Assembly: GCF_000614205.1 (NCBI RefSeq)
Contig: NZ_BAKN01000007.1
Span: 48,764 to 112,763 of the forward strand
Direction of reading: 5' to 3'
Source: Hoylesella saccharolytica JCM 17484
GTDB lineage: Bacteria > Bacteroidota > Bacteroidia > Bacteroidales > Bacteroidaceae
Length of the DNA: 64,000 bases
How positions within the stretch are numbered: the stretch's first letter is position 1; each line of letters starts with the position of its first letter. The notes under the pieces are model-generated. The model did not search any database. It saw nothing but the letters and a program-made list of their open reading frames with translations, and had not been told where the DNA came from. This document shows positions 48,259-58,976 of this stretch, one piece after another. The position numbers and the translations under genes are program-made.

Positions 48259-50154
48259 TCAGAATTTCTGTTCGTGTTGATAAACTGTTTCTATATAATT
48301 TACAAATGCCCGGTTGCACAAACGGGTTCCACCGGGTGTGGGATAATTGCCTGTGAAATACCAATCGCCCTTATGTTGGGGAATAGCTTCGTGTAAACCT
48401 TCAATCGATTGATAAACCAACTCGATGGGCGTAGTTACGCCTTGCGGTCTCAACATTTCTATAATACGATTGTTAATCTCTTCTATCGTAAAAGGTTTGT
48501 AAAGATTGCGCACGCAGTTTTGCATTTTTTCGGCAGGCTTTTTCAATTCGTCTACACATTGTTTATAAGTGTCTTGAATCAAGCCGTGCATACCCTTGCA
48601 TTTCAACAACTCAATGGTAGCACGAAAAACGCAAAACTCTTCGAGTCGGGGCATATCAATACCGTAGTAGTCGGGATAGCGTATTTGCGGAGCACTGCTT
48701 ACCACAATAATCTTCTTTGGGTGTAAACGGTCGAGTATGCGCAGAATACTTCGCTGCAAAGTGGTGCCTCGCACGATACTGTCGTCTATGATTACAAGGT
48801 TGTCGACATTTGCTTCCAAACTTTCATAGGTGATGTCGTAGACGTGTGAAGCAAGGTCGTTGCGCGAGTTTCCTTCTGCAATAAAGGTGCGTAATTTGAT
48901 ATCTTTCCACGCCACTTTTTCCGAACGAGCCGATGTTTTCAGTATTTCGTTGAGGTCGTTGGCCGACGGTGAATGTCCCAAAACCTGTATACGCGCTATT
49001 TGTTGTTGACGAATATAGCGGTTAAATCCGTCTAAAAGTCCGTAATAAGCTACTTCGGCGGTGTTTGGGATATACGAAAGCACGGTATGCTCGGTATCAT
49101 AATCTACCGATTTTAGTATGGCATCGGTAAGCTGTTCGCCCAGTTTTTTTCGCTCTTTATAGATGTCACGGTCTGCACCGCGACTGAAATAGATGCGTTC
49201 GAACGAGCAAGCCGCATTGCCTTTTTGCTCTAATACGCGCTCAATGCGACATTCTCCGTTGCGTTTAACGATTAAGGCCATACCCGGTTCGAGCTCTTTC
49301 ACGTCTTCACACTCTATGCTGAAAGTGGTTTGTAAAACGGGTCGCTCGCTGGCTAACACCACCATTTCGTCGTTGCAATAATAAAAAGCGGGGCGTATAC
49401 CCCAAGGGTCGCGCATCGAAAACATCTCTCCGCTGCCCGTAATACCACAAACCACATATCCCCCGTCAAAGTCGTTCATGGTGGTTTTCAGCACGTTTGC
49501 TACATTAACATGGTCTTCGATGTAGCGTGTTATATCGGTATTTTCCAGTCCGTTTGCTTGTGCAGCCGCAAAGTTTCGTTCCACTTCGCGGTCCAAGCGG
49601 TGTCCCATCAGCTCGAGCATGATGTAACTGTCGCTGTAAATACGCGGACTTTGTCCCTGCAGCGTAAGTTTATCAAATATCTCGTCGATATTTGTCATAT
49701 TGAAATTGCCGCACAAACTGAGGTTCTTTGCCCGCCAGTTATTGCGTCGTAAAAACGGATGCACATATGAAATGCCGCTCTTGCCCGTTGTGGAATAGCG
49801 CAAATGACCCATGTACAGTTCGCCTGCGAAGGGTAGATGCTGTTGCGCATACGTGGTATCCGAGAGGTTTTCGGGGGCTGTTTTACGAAATTCGCGTTGT
49901 ACCCTTTCAAAAATTTCGGTAATGGCATTATTGCCTTCTGCGCGTTCGCGAAACATATATTCGTGGCCGGGAAGTGCCTCAAGCTTCACACACGACATAC
50001 CCGCAGCCTCTTGTCCGCGATTATGTTGCTTCTCCATCATCAGATAAAGCTTGTTCAGTCCATACATCCATGTGCCGTATTTCTGCCTGTAATACTCTAA
50101 AGGCTTCAGCAATCGAATCATTGCCACACCGCACTCATGCTTCAAAGGTTCCAT
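48259..50154 (-). CDS. PurF-like amidophosphoribosyltransferase (long Bacteroidota type)
   Basis: 631 residues, longer than classic PurF (about 470-505). The Ntn-type glutaminase domain has Cys8 after a short propeptide (MEPLKHE-CGV), HNRGQEAAG and GHLRYST motifs. A phosphoribosyltransferase domain with the PRPP loop VIIDDSIVRGTT lies at about 415-427. A C-terminal extension of about 100 residues follows. PurF makes phosphoribosylamine from PRPP and glutamine. The gene is first in an operon with carA and carB, which ties a purine-type enzyme to pyrimidine synthesis. Whether it is the main PurF or a paralogue cannot be told here. Confidence 0.85.
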   Translation of the reverse strand: MEPLKHECGVAMIRLLKPLEYYRQKYGTWMYGLNKLYLMMEKQHNRGQEAAGMSCVKLEALPGHEYMFRERAEGNNAITEIFERVQREFRKTAPENLSDTTYAQQHLPFAGELYMGHLRYSTTGKSGISYVHPFLRRNNWRAKNLSLCGNFNMTNIDEIFDKLTLQGQSPRIYSDSYIMLELMGHRLDREVERNFAAAQANGLENTDITRYIEDHVNVANVLKTTMNDFDGGYVVCGITGSGEMFSMRDPWGIRPAFYYCNDEMVVLASERPVLQTTFSIECEDVKELEPGMALIVKRNGECRIERVLEQKGNAACSFERIYFSRGADRDIYKERKKLGEQLTDAILKSVDYDTEHTVLSYIPNTAEVAYYGLLDGFNRYIRQQQIARIQVLGHSPSANDLNEILKTSARSEKVAWKDIKLRTFIAEGNSRNDLASHVYDITYESLEANVDNLVIIDDSIVRGTTLQRSILRILDRLHPKKIIVVSSAPQIRYPDYYGIDMPRLEEFCVFRATIELLKCKGMHGLIQDTYKQCVDELKKPAEKMQNCVRNLYKPFTIEEINNRIIEMLRPQGVTTPIELVYQSIEGLHEAIPQHKGDWYFTGNYPTPGGTRLCNRAFVNYIETVYQHEQKF

Positions 50155-50228
50155 TGATACTTTTTTCCTAATGTGTTATAACAAGTTGAGGGATGTAAAA
50201 ACACACCCCTCAACAACTGTATATCAAA

Positions 50229-51019
50229 TTATCTGGTCAAACCAATAATTACCGACGCCAACGATAATATGGAGCTTGCAAGTCCCGTCCAAAGTGCTGT
50301 TGCCGTGCTAAACTGAGCCGTATTAGCCTTTGCTCCGTTGGGCTGTATATAGATAATGTCGTTTTGTTGTAAGTAATAATAAGGCGACTCGATAAGACAA
50401 GCATCGCGTAAGTCCAGCCGATGCAACGACTTTTTACCTGAAGCATCTTCGCGTATCAGCATAACGTTGTCGCGTTTTCCATATAACGTCAGGTCGCCGG
50501 CTTGTGCAATGGCCTCCATAATATTAGGTCGTTCGGTCGACATTGTGATAACACGTGGACTGTTTACCTCGCCAAGAATAGTTACTTTGAAGTCAGATAT
50601 CCGCACAACGACAATTGGTTTTTCGCTTGCAGCTAAGTAAGGGGCAATTTTTCCCTTGATAAATTCCTGACATTGGGCGTTGGTTAATCCAGCACCTGTA
50701 GTTTTCCTACCACCGGAAACTCAATATATCCCTCGTTGTCTACCAAATATTCTTGTCCGTTTGTGCTTGCCGTTGACCTTACAGAACTGCTTGCTGCCGT
50801 TACATTCATATTAAACGGTGCAGATGCTGCCGGATCTATCGTGCTGACTGTTATCGAAAGCATATCTTTGGGCATAATCTTCGCACTGTGAAGCCTTTTT
50901 GAATCGTCCAAATTAATGTTGTCGATATTTTGAAAATATACAATCTTTTTACTTCCTCCACAGCTGTTTAGCAACACTACCATTGCCAATAGGGCAAAGG
51001 AAACAAGAAATTTCTTCAT
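50229..51019 (-). CDS. Polysaccharide export lipoprotein (Wza/BexD type), frameshifted
   Basis: Outer-membrane export protein with lipobox (VLLNSC at about 17-22). The Poly_export domain has KIMPKDMLSITVS and YLVDNEGYIEFPVVGKLQV, then the SLBB domain ISDFKVTILGEVNSPRVITMS and ends with a hydrophobic helix (TGLASSILSLASVIIGLT). The frame breaks near 50694-50697: one missing G gives QVAGLTNAQCQEFIKGKIA and continues to the end at 50229. About 263 residues when joined, normal for the family. No other capsule genes are in the window; a promoter box lies 34 bp upstream of the ATG. Confidence 0.82.
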
Positions 51020-51052
51020 ACAACGCAACAAGTATAATACAATTTATGGCTA

Positions 51053-51060
51053 CAAATTTA
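51053..51060 (-). promoter_or_regulatory. -7 promoter box of the export lipoprotein gene
   Basis: TAAATTTG on the minus strand, 34 bp before the ATG at 51019. Confidence 0.55.
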
Positions 51061-51394
51061 CGGCTATTTTTTGTAATCCACAAATCTTTAGTAACTTAAT
51101 TCGGGCGGCAGAAAACGGTCTTTTTGCGGATCGAAAATACCCCTCTCGATGCGATGTACTTGCAAGTATTTTAGGGTAAAAAGTTTCAAATCGTAAGTTT
51201 TGTGGTTGTCAATAAATCGGAAGCAACCTCGCGAGAGTGCCTATCGAAGTCATCAATCTGTTCTTGGTTCGTAAAAATGCAAGGATTTTACAACTGTGTA
51301 TATCGCTAATTATTAATGACTTGCACACTTTTTGGCAATTTCTATCTTCTTTTTACCCTCTTAAAACGCCCTAAAACCGTATTTTGGGGATTGC

Positions 51395-51485
51395 AAAGAC
51401 ATAGGTTTTAGCGTGCAAAAGATGATGTTTTGCACGTCAAAAGCATAGCTTTTGTAACTCAAAACTTATGCTTTTGGAAAATCAA
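51395..51485. repeat. 22-bp-period hairpin array, fourth locus
   Basis: Cores start at 51395, 51417, 51439 and 51461, exactly 22 bp apart; the third is AAAAGCATAGCTTTTG. It lies in the 1-kb gap 51020-52045. The rest of that gap holds T/C-rich tracts like those of the 6211 repeat (CACCTTTTC, TTTCACCTTT at 51785-51860) and no supported gene. Confidence 0.8.
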
Positions 51486-52045
51486 TGCTGATTTTTCGCT
51501 TTTTAATACCTCATTTTTCTCTAAATTAAAAAGATAGATTGTAACGAAAAAAGAAAAACGAGAGTGTTCTCAAACGTTAAAAAAGTAACAAATTGTAAGT
51601 AACTTAAAGGTGAAAAAGTGAAAAGGTGAAAGGGTGAGGTATGGATGAGAGATGAAGGAATAAGGATTAAAGTTTATATGTTTGTGGGTTTTCTGTTCAC
51701 TACATAAGTCCTACAAAACCTACTTTACCTACCCCATCTATTTGTTATCTGCATCTTTTCCCCCTTTAATGTGGCGTCTGTATCTTTTCACCTTTTCCAT
51801 TTTTTCACCCTTTCACCTTTACTCCGCTCTTTCACCTTTTCACTCCTTCACTTTTGCTTGGGTAGGTGCAAAATGTAAGGAAGAGAAAAGTTGAGGATAA
51901 GGAAAGTAAATTATAAATTAAAAACAATTAATATTTCAGTTTGATTAAATAAAATATCTATATTCGCAAAAAATCAAGTAAGGGGTTGATGTAACCCCAA
52001 TGGCGTGTTACAGGGGTTTCTTGTCACCATTTATTGATATACATA

Positions 52046-52573
52046 ATGATAAAGAAAATAGGATTATTGCTGTTCACCGGCTTGGCGTTAACAGCTTGTG
52101 AGCAAAAGTTGCACGACTTAACAATGTCGAGAATGCCTTATGTGGGTAATGAGTTGAGAACCGACGGATATTATTATTCGACCATTCTTGATTATAGTGA
52201 TCCCACCATTGGTGTGATTGTGCTCTATAGAAATGGGGTTTGTATGGAAATGCTTTTAAGCGGTGTAAGCGGTGCTGATAACAAAAACATTGAAAAAAAA
52301 CTTTTGAACAAAGATCTAATGGCTAGATTTTTTAACCGTCCTGACGGAATCGGTGTCTTTAGAATCAATAACAATCGCTTTGAAATGGAGACTTGGCGCA
52401 AGATTTGGGATACCATAACCTTTAGTTATTGGGGTGAAATATTGAATAATACCACACTGTTGATAAAAGAAATGAGAGATAATGACTCTGGAAAAACTTT
52501 TGTGCAGAAACACTATTATCATTTTAAGCCATTCGCTCATAAGCCCGACAGTACCAATAACTTTATCAAATAA
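52046..52573 (+). CDS. Lipoprotein of unknown function
   Basis: 175 residues with lipobox (ALTAC at about 13-17). The mature protein begins EQKLHDLTMSRMPYVGNELRTDGYYYS and is beta-rich; TDGYYY and IGVIVLYRNGVCMEM suggest a small single-domain fold. No family recognised. It is followed by another lipoprotein gene 86 bp downstream. ATG 52046 is chosen because it starts the signal peptide directly. Confidence 0.7.
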   Translation: MIKKIGLLLFTGLALTACEQKLHDLTMSRMPYVGNELRTDGYYYSTILDYSDPTIGVIVLYRNGVCMEMLLSGVSGADNKNIEKKLLNKDLMARFFNRPDGIGVFRINNNRFEMETWRKIWDTITFSYWGEILNNTTLLIKEMRDNDSGKTFVQKHYYHFKPFAHKPDSTNNFIK

Positions 52574-52659
52574 AAAATAATATCGGTAAAATAGGAATCA
52601 AGGGAACACTATTTTCTTGTAGAAGTTTAAAACATTGAAGTCACCTAAAAAATACTTAT

Positions 52660-53202
52660 ATGAAAAAGAGTTTATATGTATTGCAAGTGTTTATCTTTTC
52701 TTTGTTGTTCATTAACTGCAGCAATGAAGATAATCAGGCACAAACCCCTGCTGAACAAGGGGCACAAACAGAGTTATTTGCAGTGGGAATAACCCGTATA
52801 ACGAAAGCTTCTGTTTCTGCTTCAAGTTTATATCTCTTTACGCTTGACAACATCAAGTCTTTCAATGTGCAAACCCGTGAGATTGTTTTCCAAGGTTTTG
52901 AGCCTACAAATCAGCTTTTCCCTATCTATCGCAACATAGAAATACACTCGTATAACAAGGTTTTACTGCATATATCAACGTTTGTATCTTCTTTCGATAG
53001 TCAAATCTTCACAGACTTATCATTAGTTTCCGAATTAAAATCGGGTAAGTTTTATCTGAGTGACTGTTATCCACGCGATATTGAGAATAACAGTAAATAT
53101 GCAAAAGAGAATGAGGGCATTAAGGAAGCAAGAGACAAACGAGCAGCAGAATGGAGAGAGTTTCTCTCCGTACTCAAAAAGCACGGGAAGTTAATAGAAT
53201 AA
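52660..53202 (+). CDS. Lipoprotein of unknown function
   Basis: 180 residues with lipobox (LFINC at about 16-20), acidic and glutamine-rich start (SNEDNQAQTPAEQ) and a beta-rich body (LYLFTLDNIKSFNVQTREIVFQGFEP). It ends in a charged helix (AKENEGIKEARDKRAAEWREFLSVLKK). I recognise no family. Similar short lipoproteins that restate a displayed structure phrase (ISSFNVKTREI) are common in Bacteroidota, but this is only an impression. Confidence 0.7.
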   Translation: MKKSLYVLQVFIFSLLFINCSNEDNQAQTPAEQGAQTELFAVGITRITKASVSASSLYLFTLDNIKSFNVQTREIVFQGFEPTNQLFPIYRNIEIHSYNKVLLHISTFVSSFDSQIFTDLSLVSELKSGKFYLSDCYPRDIENNSKYAKENEGIKEARDKRAAEWREFLSVLKKHGKLIE

Positions 53203-53333
53203 ACATTTATACCCTTTTTCAAAATAAGCTCTCTATTGGTAATTGTATCAAAGTGGGCTTATTCTTTTATTACAATAAAGGAAAGTGTAGAAAGCAAAAG
53301 CCGTCAGCGGGCTGAAGAGGGAACGAACACTTA

Positions 53334-53364
53334 CCCAAGATTGTCGCTTCGTTCTGATCTTGGG
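53334..53364. terminator. Hairpin in the gap before the MalY/PatB gene
   Basis: CCCAAGAT / ATCTTGGG, 15-nt loop, followed by CTTTAAA. It lies in the gap 53203-53509 and may serve the lipoprotein gene at 52660-53202. Confidence 0.5.
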
Positions 53365-53509
53365 CTTTAAAAAGCAAAAGCCACGATGCAGGTTTCTTCC
53401 TGACAAGGTATATGTAACAAGCATGTTACATATATTTGCAGGGTGAAAAATGGAGGAACAAGGACCGTTAAAGGTGAAGAGTGAAAAAAGTGAAACGCGG
53501 AGAAACGGT

Positions 53510-54685
53510 TTACCCCCGAATGGCTTGGGCTAATTGTGTAAGTGCTTGTTGAAGAATGGAACGGGGTGTACCTACATTGAGCCGCATAAATCCTTCTCCG
53601 CCGGGACCGAACATCTTACCATCGTTGAGGGCAAGACGGGCTTTATTGACAAAAAGGTCAATTAAATCGGTGTGGCTGAGTTGAAGCGGTCGACAATCTA
53701 ACCATACCAAAAAGCTGGCTTGAGGTCGTAAAGGCTTTATGGATGGAATGTTTTCACGACAAAATTCTTCTACAAAACGGATGTTGTCTTCTACGTAAGT
53801 TAGCATCTGCCGGCGCCATTCTTCGCCCTCGTTAAAGGCCGCAATGGTGGCAATAGGTGCAAAAACGGTAGGCTCATCCAATTCATTGGCGGACAACCAA
53901 CGATAGTATTTTGTGCGCAATTGCTCGTTGGGTACAACGGCAAACGAACTTACAATACCCGCCATATTAAACGTTTTGGTAGGTGCACCAAAAGTAATGC
54001 TGATGTCGGCAGCTTTCTGTGAAACAGTGGCGAAAGGGGTATGACGATGAGAAAAGAGCGCCATGTCGGCGTGTATTTCATCGCTTATTACGATGAGCTG
54101 GTGCGAATGACAGAAGCTTGCTAATTGTTTGAGGGTGTCGACAGACCATACTTGTCCGGCAGGATTATGCGGATTAGAGAGTATAAGCATCTTGCATTGG
54201 TCGTCGCAGACCTGTTCTAAGTTGTCGAAATCCATTTCGTAATAGCCATCGAGGCGTTGTCTTAGCGGATTAAAGACAATTTCGCGGCCATTAGCTTCGG
54301 GGGTAAGACGAAACGGATGATATACGGGCGGTTGAATAATGACTTTATCTCCGGGACGAGTAAAGACGTTAACGGCAAACCCGATGCCTTTAACAATGCC
54401 CGGAATAAAACACAACCATTGCCGTTGTACGTTCCAGTTGTGGTGAGATTGTAACCAGTTGATGATGGCAGACCAATAGTCGGCAGGTATAGAAGTATAG
54501 CCAAAGATGGGATGTTCAAGTCTCTTTTTTAAAGCATCGACGATAAAATCGGGTGTAGCAAAATCCATATCGGCTACCCAAAGGGGAAGAAGATCACTAC
54601 GTCCCCACCGCTCTTGTAACACACTATGTTTGATATCGTTACTACCCGAACGGTCTATTATTTGGTCGAAATCGTATTTTTTCAT
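53510..54685 (-). CDS. MalY/PatB-family PLP enzyme (C-S beta-lyase)
   Basis: 391 residues of the class I/II aminotransferase fold. The PLP lysine is Lys237 in GAPTKTFNMAG, a PatB/MalY-type sequence; ADMDFATPDFI near the start and LSNPHNPAGQVW are family marks. These enzymes split cystathionine or cysteine-like substrates to homocysteine, pyruvate and ammonia, and can release sulfide or methanethiol. The trans-sulfuration-type gene 64 bp upstream on the same strand supports a role in sulfur amino acids. Confidence 0.85.
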   Translation of the reverse strand: MKKYDFDQIIDRSGSNDIKHSVLQERWGRSDLLPLWVADMDFATPDFIVDALKKRLEHPIFGYTSIPADYWSAIINWLQSHHNWNVQRQWLCFIPGIVKGIGFAVNVFTRPGDKVIIQPPVYHPFRLTPEANGREIVFNPLRQRLDGYYEMDFDNLEQVCDDQCKMLILSNPHNPAGQVWSVDTLKQLASFCHSHQLIVISDEIHADMALFSHRHTPFATVSQKAADISITFGAPTKTFNMAGIVSSFAVVPNEQLRTKYYRWLSANELDEPTVFAPIATIAAFNEGEEWRRQMLTYVEDNIRFVEEFCRENIPSIKPLRPQASFLVWLDCRPLQLSHTDLIDLFVNKARLALNDGKMFGPGGEGFMRLNVGTPRSILQQALTQLAQAIRG

Positions 54686-54749
54686 CTTATTCTTACTTCT
54701 TATTCTTTGCTCTTTTTACTATTTACTCCCTTTGTTAGATATGTCTTTT

Positions 54750-55925
54750 CTATTTCTCCAATGCTTGTTGTAGGTCGTTAAAAAGGTCGTCTACATCTTC
54801 AAGACCGATGCTGAGGCGTATGGTTGTATCGAAAACATCCATGTCGGCACGCTGTTGAGGGGTGAAAAGTCCGTAGATGGTGCTTGCCGGATGGATGGCA
54901 AGTGTGCGATTATCAAAGAGATTGGTGGCACGATGAATAAGTTTCAGCTTGTTGAGAAAATGAAAACAAGCCTCGCTGTTTGCCAAATCGATGGTAATCA
55001 TCGCCCCTGCCGTAGGTCCGAATTGACGTTTGGCCAACGCGTGATAAGGATTGTCAGGCAGTCCGACATAATTAACGTGCTTAACGGCAGGTAGCGTTTG
55101 CAAACGCTTAGCCAATTCAAGTGCATTGGAAGCCTGTACCCGATAGCGTGCATCGAGTAGTTCTAAACCGATGGTTTGTTGGTAAGCCACTTGCGGAGTC
55201 ATATAAGCGCCGAAGTTGAAAAGCAGTTCGTTGCGTAATAAATGCGACACATCGGAATGCGAACCGTAATCGATAACCAGTCCGCCGAGCGATGTTGCGC
55301 CGCCACTAATGTATTTTGTACTCGATACCACCTCAATATCTACCCCCAAATCTTTTGCCGAAAACGCAGTAAAAGGAATCAACGTGGTATCGGCAACGAC
55401 AGGAATGCCCCGTCGATGAGCTATTTGCGCCAATGCAGAAATGTCTGCTACCTCCATCTGTGGATTGGTAATAATCTCCATATAGATGCAGCAAGTGTTG
55501 TCGTCGAGCATTTTTTCTACCTCTTCCGCACTTGTAAGATCGCACAGACGCGCCTCGATACCGAAACGTTTTAAGGTGGAAGTGATGAGCGAATAGCTGT
55601 TGCCGAAGAGGTGGCGTGATGTAACGATGTTCTTTCCTTGTGCTGAAAGCGCCAACAATGTGTTACTGATGGCAGCCATTCCCGAGTTAAAGGCAATAAC
55701 ATCTTTTGCATCGGTGATAGCTTTGATGCGCTCTTCGAAGTGTGCTACCGTAGGATTTTCAACCCGTGAGTAATCGGGAGCGTCGATGCGTCCGCAAAAG
55801 GCATCGGCCATCAGTTGAGCGTTATCAAACTCGTAAGCCACCGCGTTGTATACCGGCATGCTCAATGCGTCGTAAGCATCACGACGTTTGTAGGGCAAAT
55901 GAATAGCTTGTGTGTTCTTTTTCAT
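54750..55925 (-). CDS. Cys/Met-metabolism PLP enzyme (trans-sulfuration family)
   Basis: 391 residues. The PLP lysine is Lys204 in SSTKYISGG, and SRVENPTVAHFEERI and VIAFNSGMAAISNTLLAL are typical of the MetB/MetY/MGL family. Candidates are O-acetylhomoserine sulfhydrylase, methionine gamma-lyase or cystathionine gamma-synthase; motif reading cannot decide. RLSIGLEDVDDLFNDLQQAL at the end is the usual family end. It lies upstream of the PatB-type gene, which suggests a two-gene sulfur unit. Confidence 0.85.
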   Translation of the reverse strand: MKKNTQAIHLPYKRRDAYDALSMPVYNAVAYEFDNAQLMADAFCGRIDAPDYSRVENPTVAHFEERIKAITDAKDVIAFNSGMAAISNTLLALSAQGKNIVTSRHLFGNSYSLITSTLKRFGIEARLCDLTSAEEVEKMLDDNTCCIYMEIITNPQMEVADISALAQIAHRRGIPVVADTTLIPFTAFSAKDLGVDIEVVSSTKYISGGATSLGGLVIDYGSHSDVSHLLRNELLFNFGAYMTPQVAYQQTIGLELLDARYRVQASNALELAKRLQTLPAVKHVNYVGLPDNPYHALAKRQFGPTAGAMITIDLANSEACFHFLNKLKLIHRATNLFDNRTLAIHPASTIYGLFTPQQRADMDVFDTTIRLSIGLEDVDDLFNDLQQALEK

Positions 55926-55962
55926 TGCTGTTTATTTTAAGAGAGAGAGTTATAGGGAAGAT

Positions 55963-58790
55963 TCAATACCATTGAACGGCTTTGCCAGAACCGCTCCGCT
56001 TGTCGTATTTCAAGGCGTCGGTAAGCGTAGAAGCGTTGCAACGGAAAGTGAAATTGTAACTGGTGTAGGGGGCCAGCACCACCGAACAGCTCATGTTAAA
56101 GCAATGCAAATCGCGTTGCAACGATGCGGTTGTCAGTGAAAGTTTGTGGGCGTTGAAGTCGTAACCCGAAGAAAAACTGATATTCCAGCCGTCGCTGATA
56201 CGTATATTTCCGCTGAAGTTGAGTGTCTGTGCAAACTCATAAGGGTAGCGCATGGTGCTGTAATTGAACTTGTTGACATCCTGACTCTCGCGCATAGTGA
56301 TGCCGTAACTAAATGAAAGCGACCAAGGTATCGAGAATAACATATACCCGTCGTCGTCGGTTTGGGCCTTTCCATCGTCTTTTTTTCGGCTTGCCCCATG
56401 CTGTCCGTTGATCATTGTGTCGTCTACATTACTTTCGATATCCGTGTCGCGACCTTCTTCTTCATTCTTATTGCGTTGCCGTTTGTTGTCGGTTTCATCT
56501 TTTCCGCCGCCGAAGAGTTTCTTAATTTTCTCGGGTGTAAGGGTGTACGAGATATTTTGCGACATACCCTGAAAACGGCCGAACCGACCTTTGCTCCACT
56601 CGGTGTGCGTTCCGATGATTGGCCGGCTGTTAGCATCGAGTTCGTAAGCATAGGTGGCGAACACGGCATTAATACTGAATGTATAGTTCTTCCACCATTT
56701 TAGGCTCAATCGCATATTTAAATCGCTCCAAGGACATTTCTCTGCTGCCATGTTATACGACATTGAAGCGCCTAAATCCTCAATCAAACTGATCTTTTTC
56801 GTTGAGTCGTTGCCCGTGCGCACCTTCATTTCAAGGTTGTTGGCAATGTCAAACGAGATACTTCCCGTCTTTCCGCGTCCGGGTACACCGAACATTCCTG
56901 TCGAATAAGGTGAGTATTCTACCTGCGAAACATTTCCGTGTGCGTCTGTTTTCTGATAAGTGGCATAGTAGCCGTAGCGTGCTGCACCAAAATCGGGTGC
57001 ATAACTAAAGCTTACTTGCGGCTTAATGACGTGACGGATGGCAACGATTTTGTCGCCGAAGAGCTTGCGACTGGGAACGTAGAAACCGTACAATGTGGTG
57101 TTGGCTGAAAGACTGAGGTTCCAGTTGTAGATGTTATGAAAACCGTAAGTAGTGTCTGTACGTTCCACCTGTCGCGATGTATCCCATGAGCGCATCACCT
57201 TATTGGTGTACATGCGGTCGGTAAACGAGAACGCAGGAGTCACGGTGATGTAATTGAACATCGTAAAGTTGCCGTTGATGGGAATGCTGTGCTGCATGCC
57301 GTTGCGCCAGTCTTTTACCAGACTTGAACGTAGCAACTTGTTTTCTTTTGTGTTAATCGAGTTACTCAACTGTCCTGTGTAGCTCAGCGCAATCTTTTCG
57401 TACCAGCGTTCTTTGCCAACCGCTTGCCGACGTTTGAAAGGTTGAAACCTGCTAATCGAAATGTTTAAGTCGGGTAGAGTCAGGGCGATGCTTGAATCGC
57501 GCATGTTCTGCGACAGGTTGGCCGTAGAACTTAACGTCATGCCAATACTTGAAAACGTTGTACTCCAGCTTACCGATGATGTGCGGGTGGTTTGTGTTCT
57601 GGTCTGCGGATTGTAAAGACTTGTCATGTTGTTGCTCTCGTAGCTCGACGAGGCGAAGTTGACACTGGCTGAAAATGTACTGAAAGGACTGGCCTTTGTA
57701 TCCTGTCGATGGCTCCATTGCAATTTAAAACTGGTTTGTCGTGAAAAATCAGGCAATCCCTCATCGCCCGTTTTCGTATCCTGATAGCTGAAGAGGAAAC
57801 TACCGTTGTAACGATATCGCTTGCGGTAGTTGCTCGCCACCGAAACACCCCACGAGCCTTTCGTATAAATCTCGCCCAGCAGTTTAAGGTCCCATTTGTC
57901 GCCCATGGCAAAATAATAACCGCCGTCGCGCAGGTAAAAGCCTCGCTCGCTCTCATCGCCATAAGTGGGCATAATCAGTCCGCTACTATAACTTTTGGTA
58001 AATGGAAAGAAGGCATATGGGATAGCGAATGGCAGCGGAACATCAGCTACCACTAAATAAGCAGGACCAGTTACCACATCCTTGCCGGGCCTTAATTTAG
58101 CGCGTGACAGCGAGATGTAAAAGTCAGGACAATCTTTGTCGCACGTGGTGTATCGCGCGTGTTCGAGAAAAATCTCTCCCTTTTCGTTGCGCTTGGCGCG
58201 CTGACTCGACAGATAGCCTCCTGCTGCTGCGTTTTCACCTCTTTAATCAGGCCTCGCTTGGTTTTAAAGTTAAACGCCATCGTGTCGCTTTCGTACTTGT
58301 CACTACCCATTGTAAACACCGGCATACCTCGCAGTCCGGTCTTCTCGGTCGAATCTGCCGTACCCGTGGCGTGTACCAGATTACTGTCCAAATTCATGTG
58401 AACGCGGTCGGCAGCCAAGTCCATGTTTTCGTACTTCACCTTTGCTGTACCATACAGATAAGCCGTTTTCGACCGAGCATCGTACACCAACGAGTCATTG
58501 CCCGAGTAAACCACGGGTGCCTCAATGGTATTTTTTTTCTGTCGGTTCAGCGAGTCGAGCCTGATAGAATCGTCAATCATCCGGTTGTGTCGGTAGATAG
58601 CTTTTTGTAATGAGTCCATCCGCGTAGTGTCGTTGGCAACACCGGCCAACGAGTCGGCCGCTATCTGCTCTGCCATTCGGCGTGCCTCGCCCTTCGCCCT
58701 TTCTTTTCGTTGAGAAAAGGGAACGTGCGTGCCTGCCATTACAAAAATGACAGCAAATAAAAGAAGGGTTATGACCGATTTTCTTCGCAT
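55963..58790 (-). CDS. lptD: LptD-like LPS assembly outer-membrane protein, frameshifted
   Basis: About 942 residues when joined. Signal peptide, then the OstA/LptA-like jelly-roll domain (NSLVYDARSKTAYLYGTAKVKYENMDLAADRVHM, shortened by gaps in similarity) and the large LptD barrel domain ending in a strand rich in aromatics. The frame breaks near 58215-58220: one missing G gives QQQEGYLSSQRAKRNEKGEI and runs on through ARYTTCDKDCPDFYI to 55963. LptD places LPS in the outer leaflet. Its two cysteines near CDKDC fit the disulfide-bearing region of LptD. Loss would be harmful, so a consensus error is likely. Confidence 0.82.
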
Positions 58791-58800
58791 ATTGGATGCG

Positions 58801-58808
58801 CAAAATTA
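58801..58808 (-). promoter_or_regulatory. -7 promoter box of lptD
   Basis: TAATTTTG on the minus strand, 11 bp before the ATG at 58790. Confidence 0.45.
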
Positions 58809-58976
58809 AAGAATAAATAACGAAGAAGCCTTTACTTATGGCTTTTTAACACTTATCTATCGCCCGCCTTTCTCGCTGTTTGTAAAAGACGAACAAGGGT
58901 GATTTCCATCTAAACGATATTCGTATGTACAAAATACGACCTGTTGATATGTCGACTTACCTTATGGCTTTTGGGC

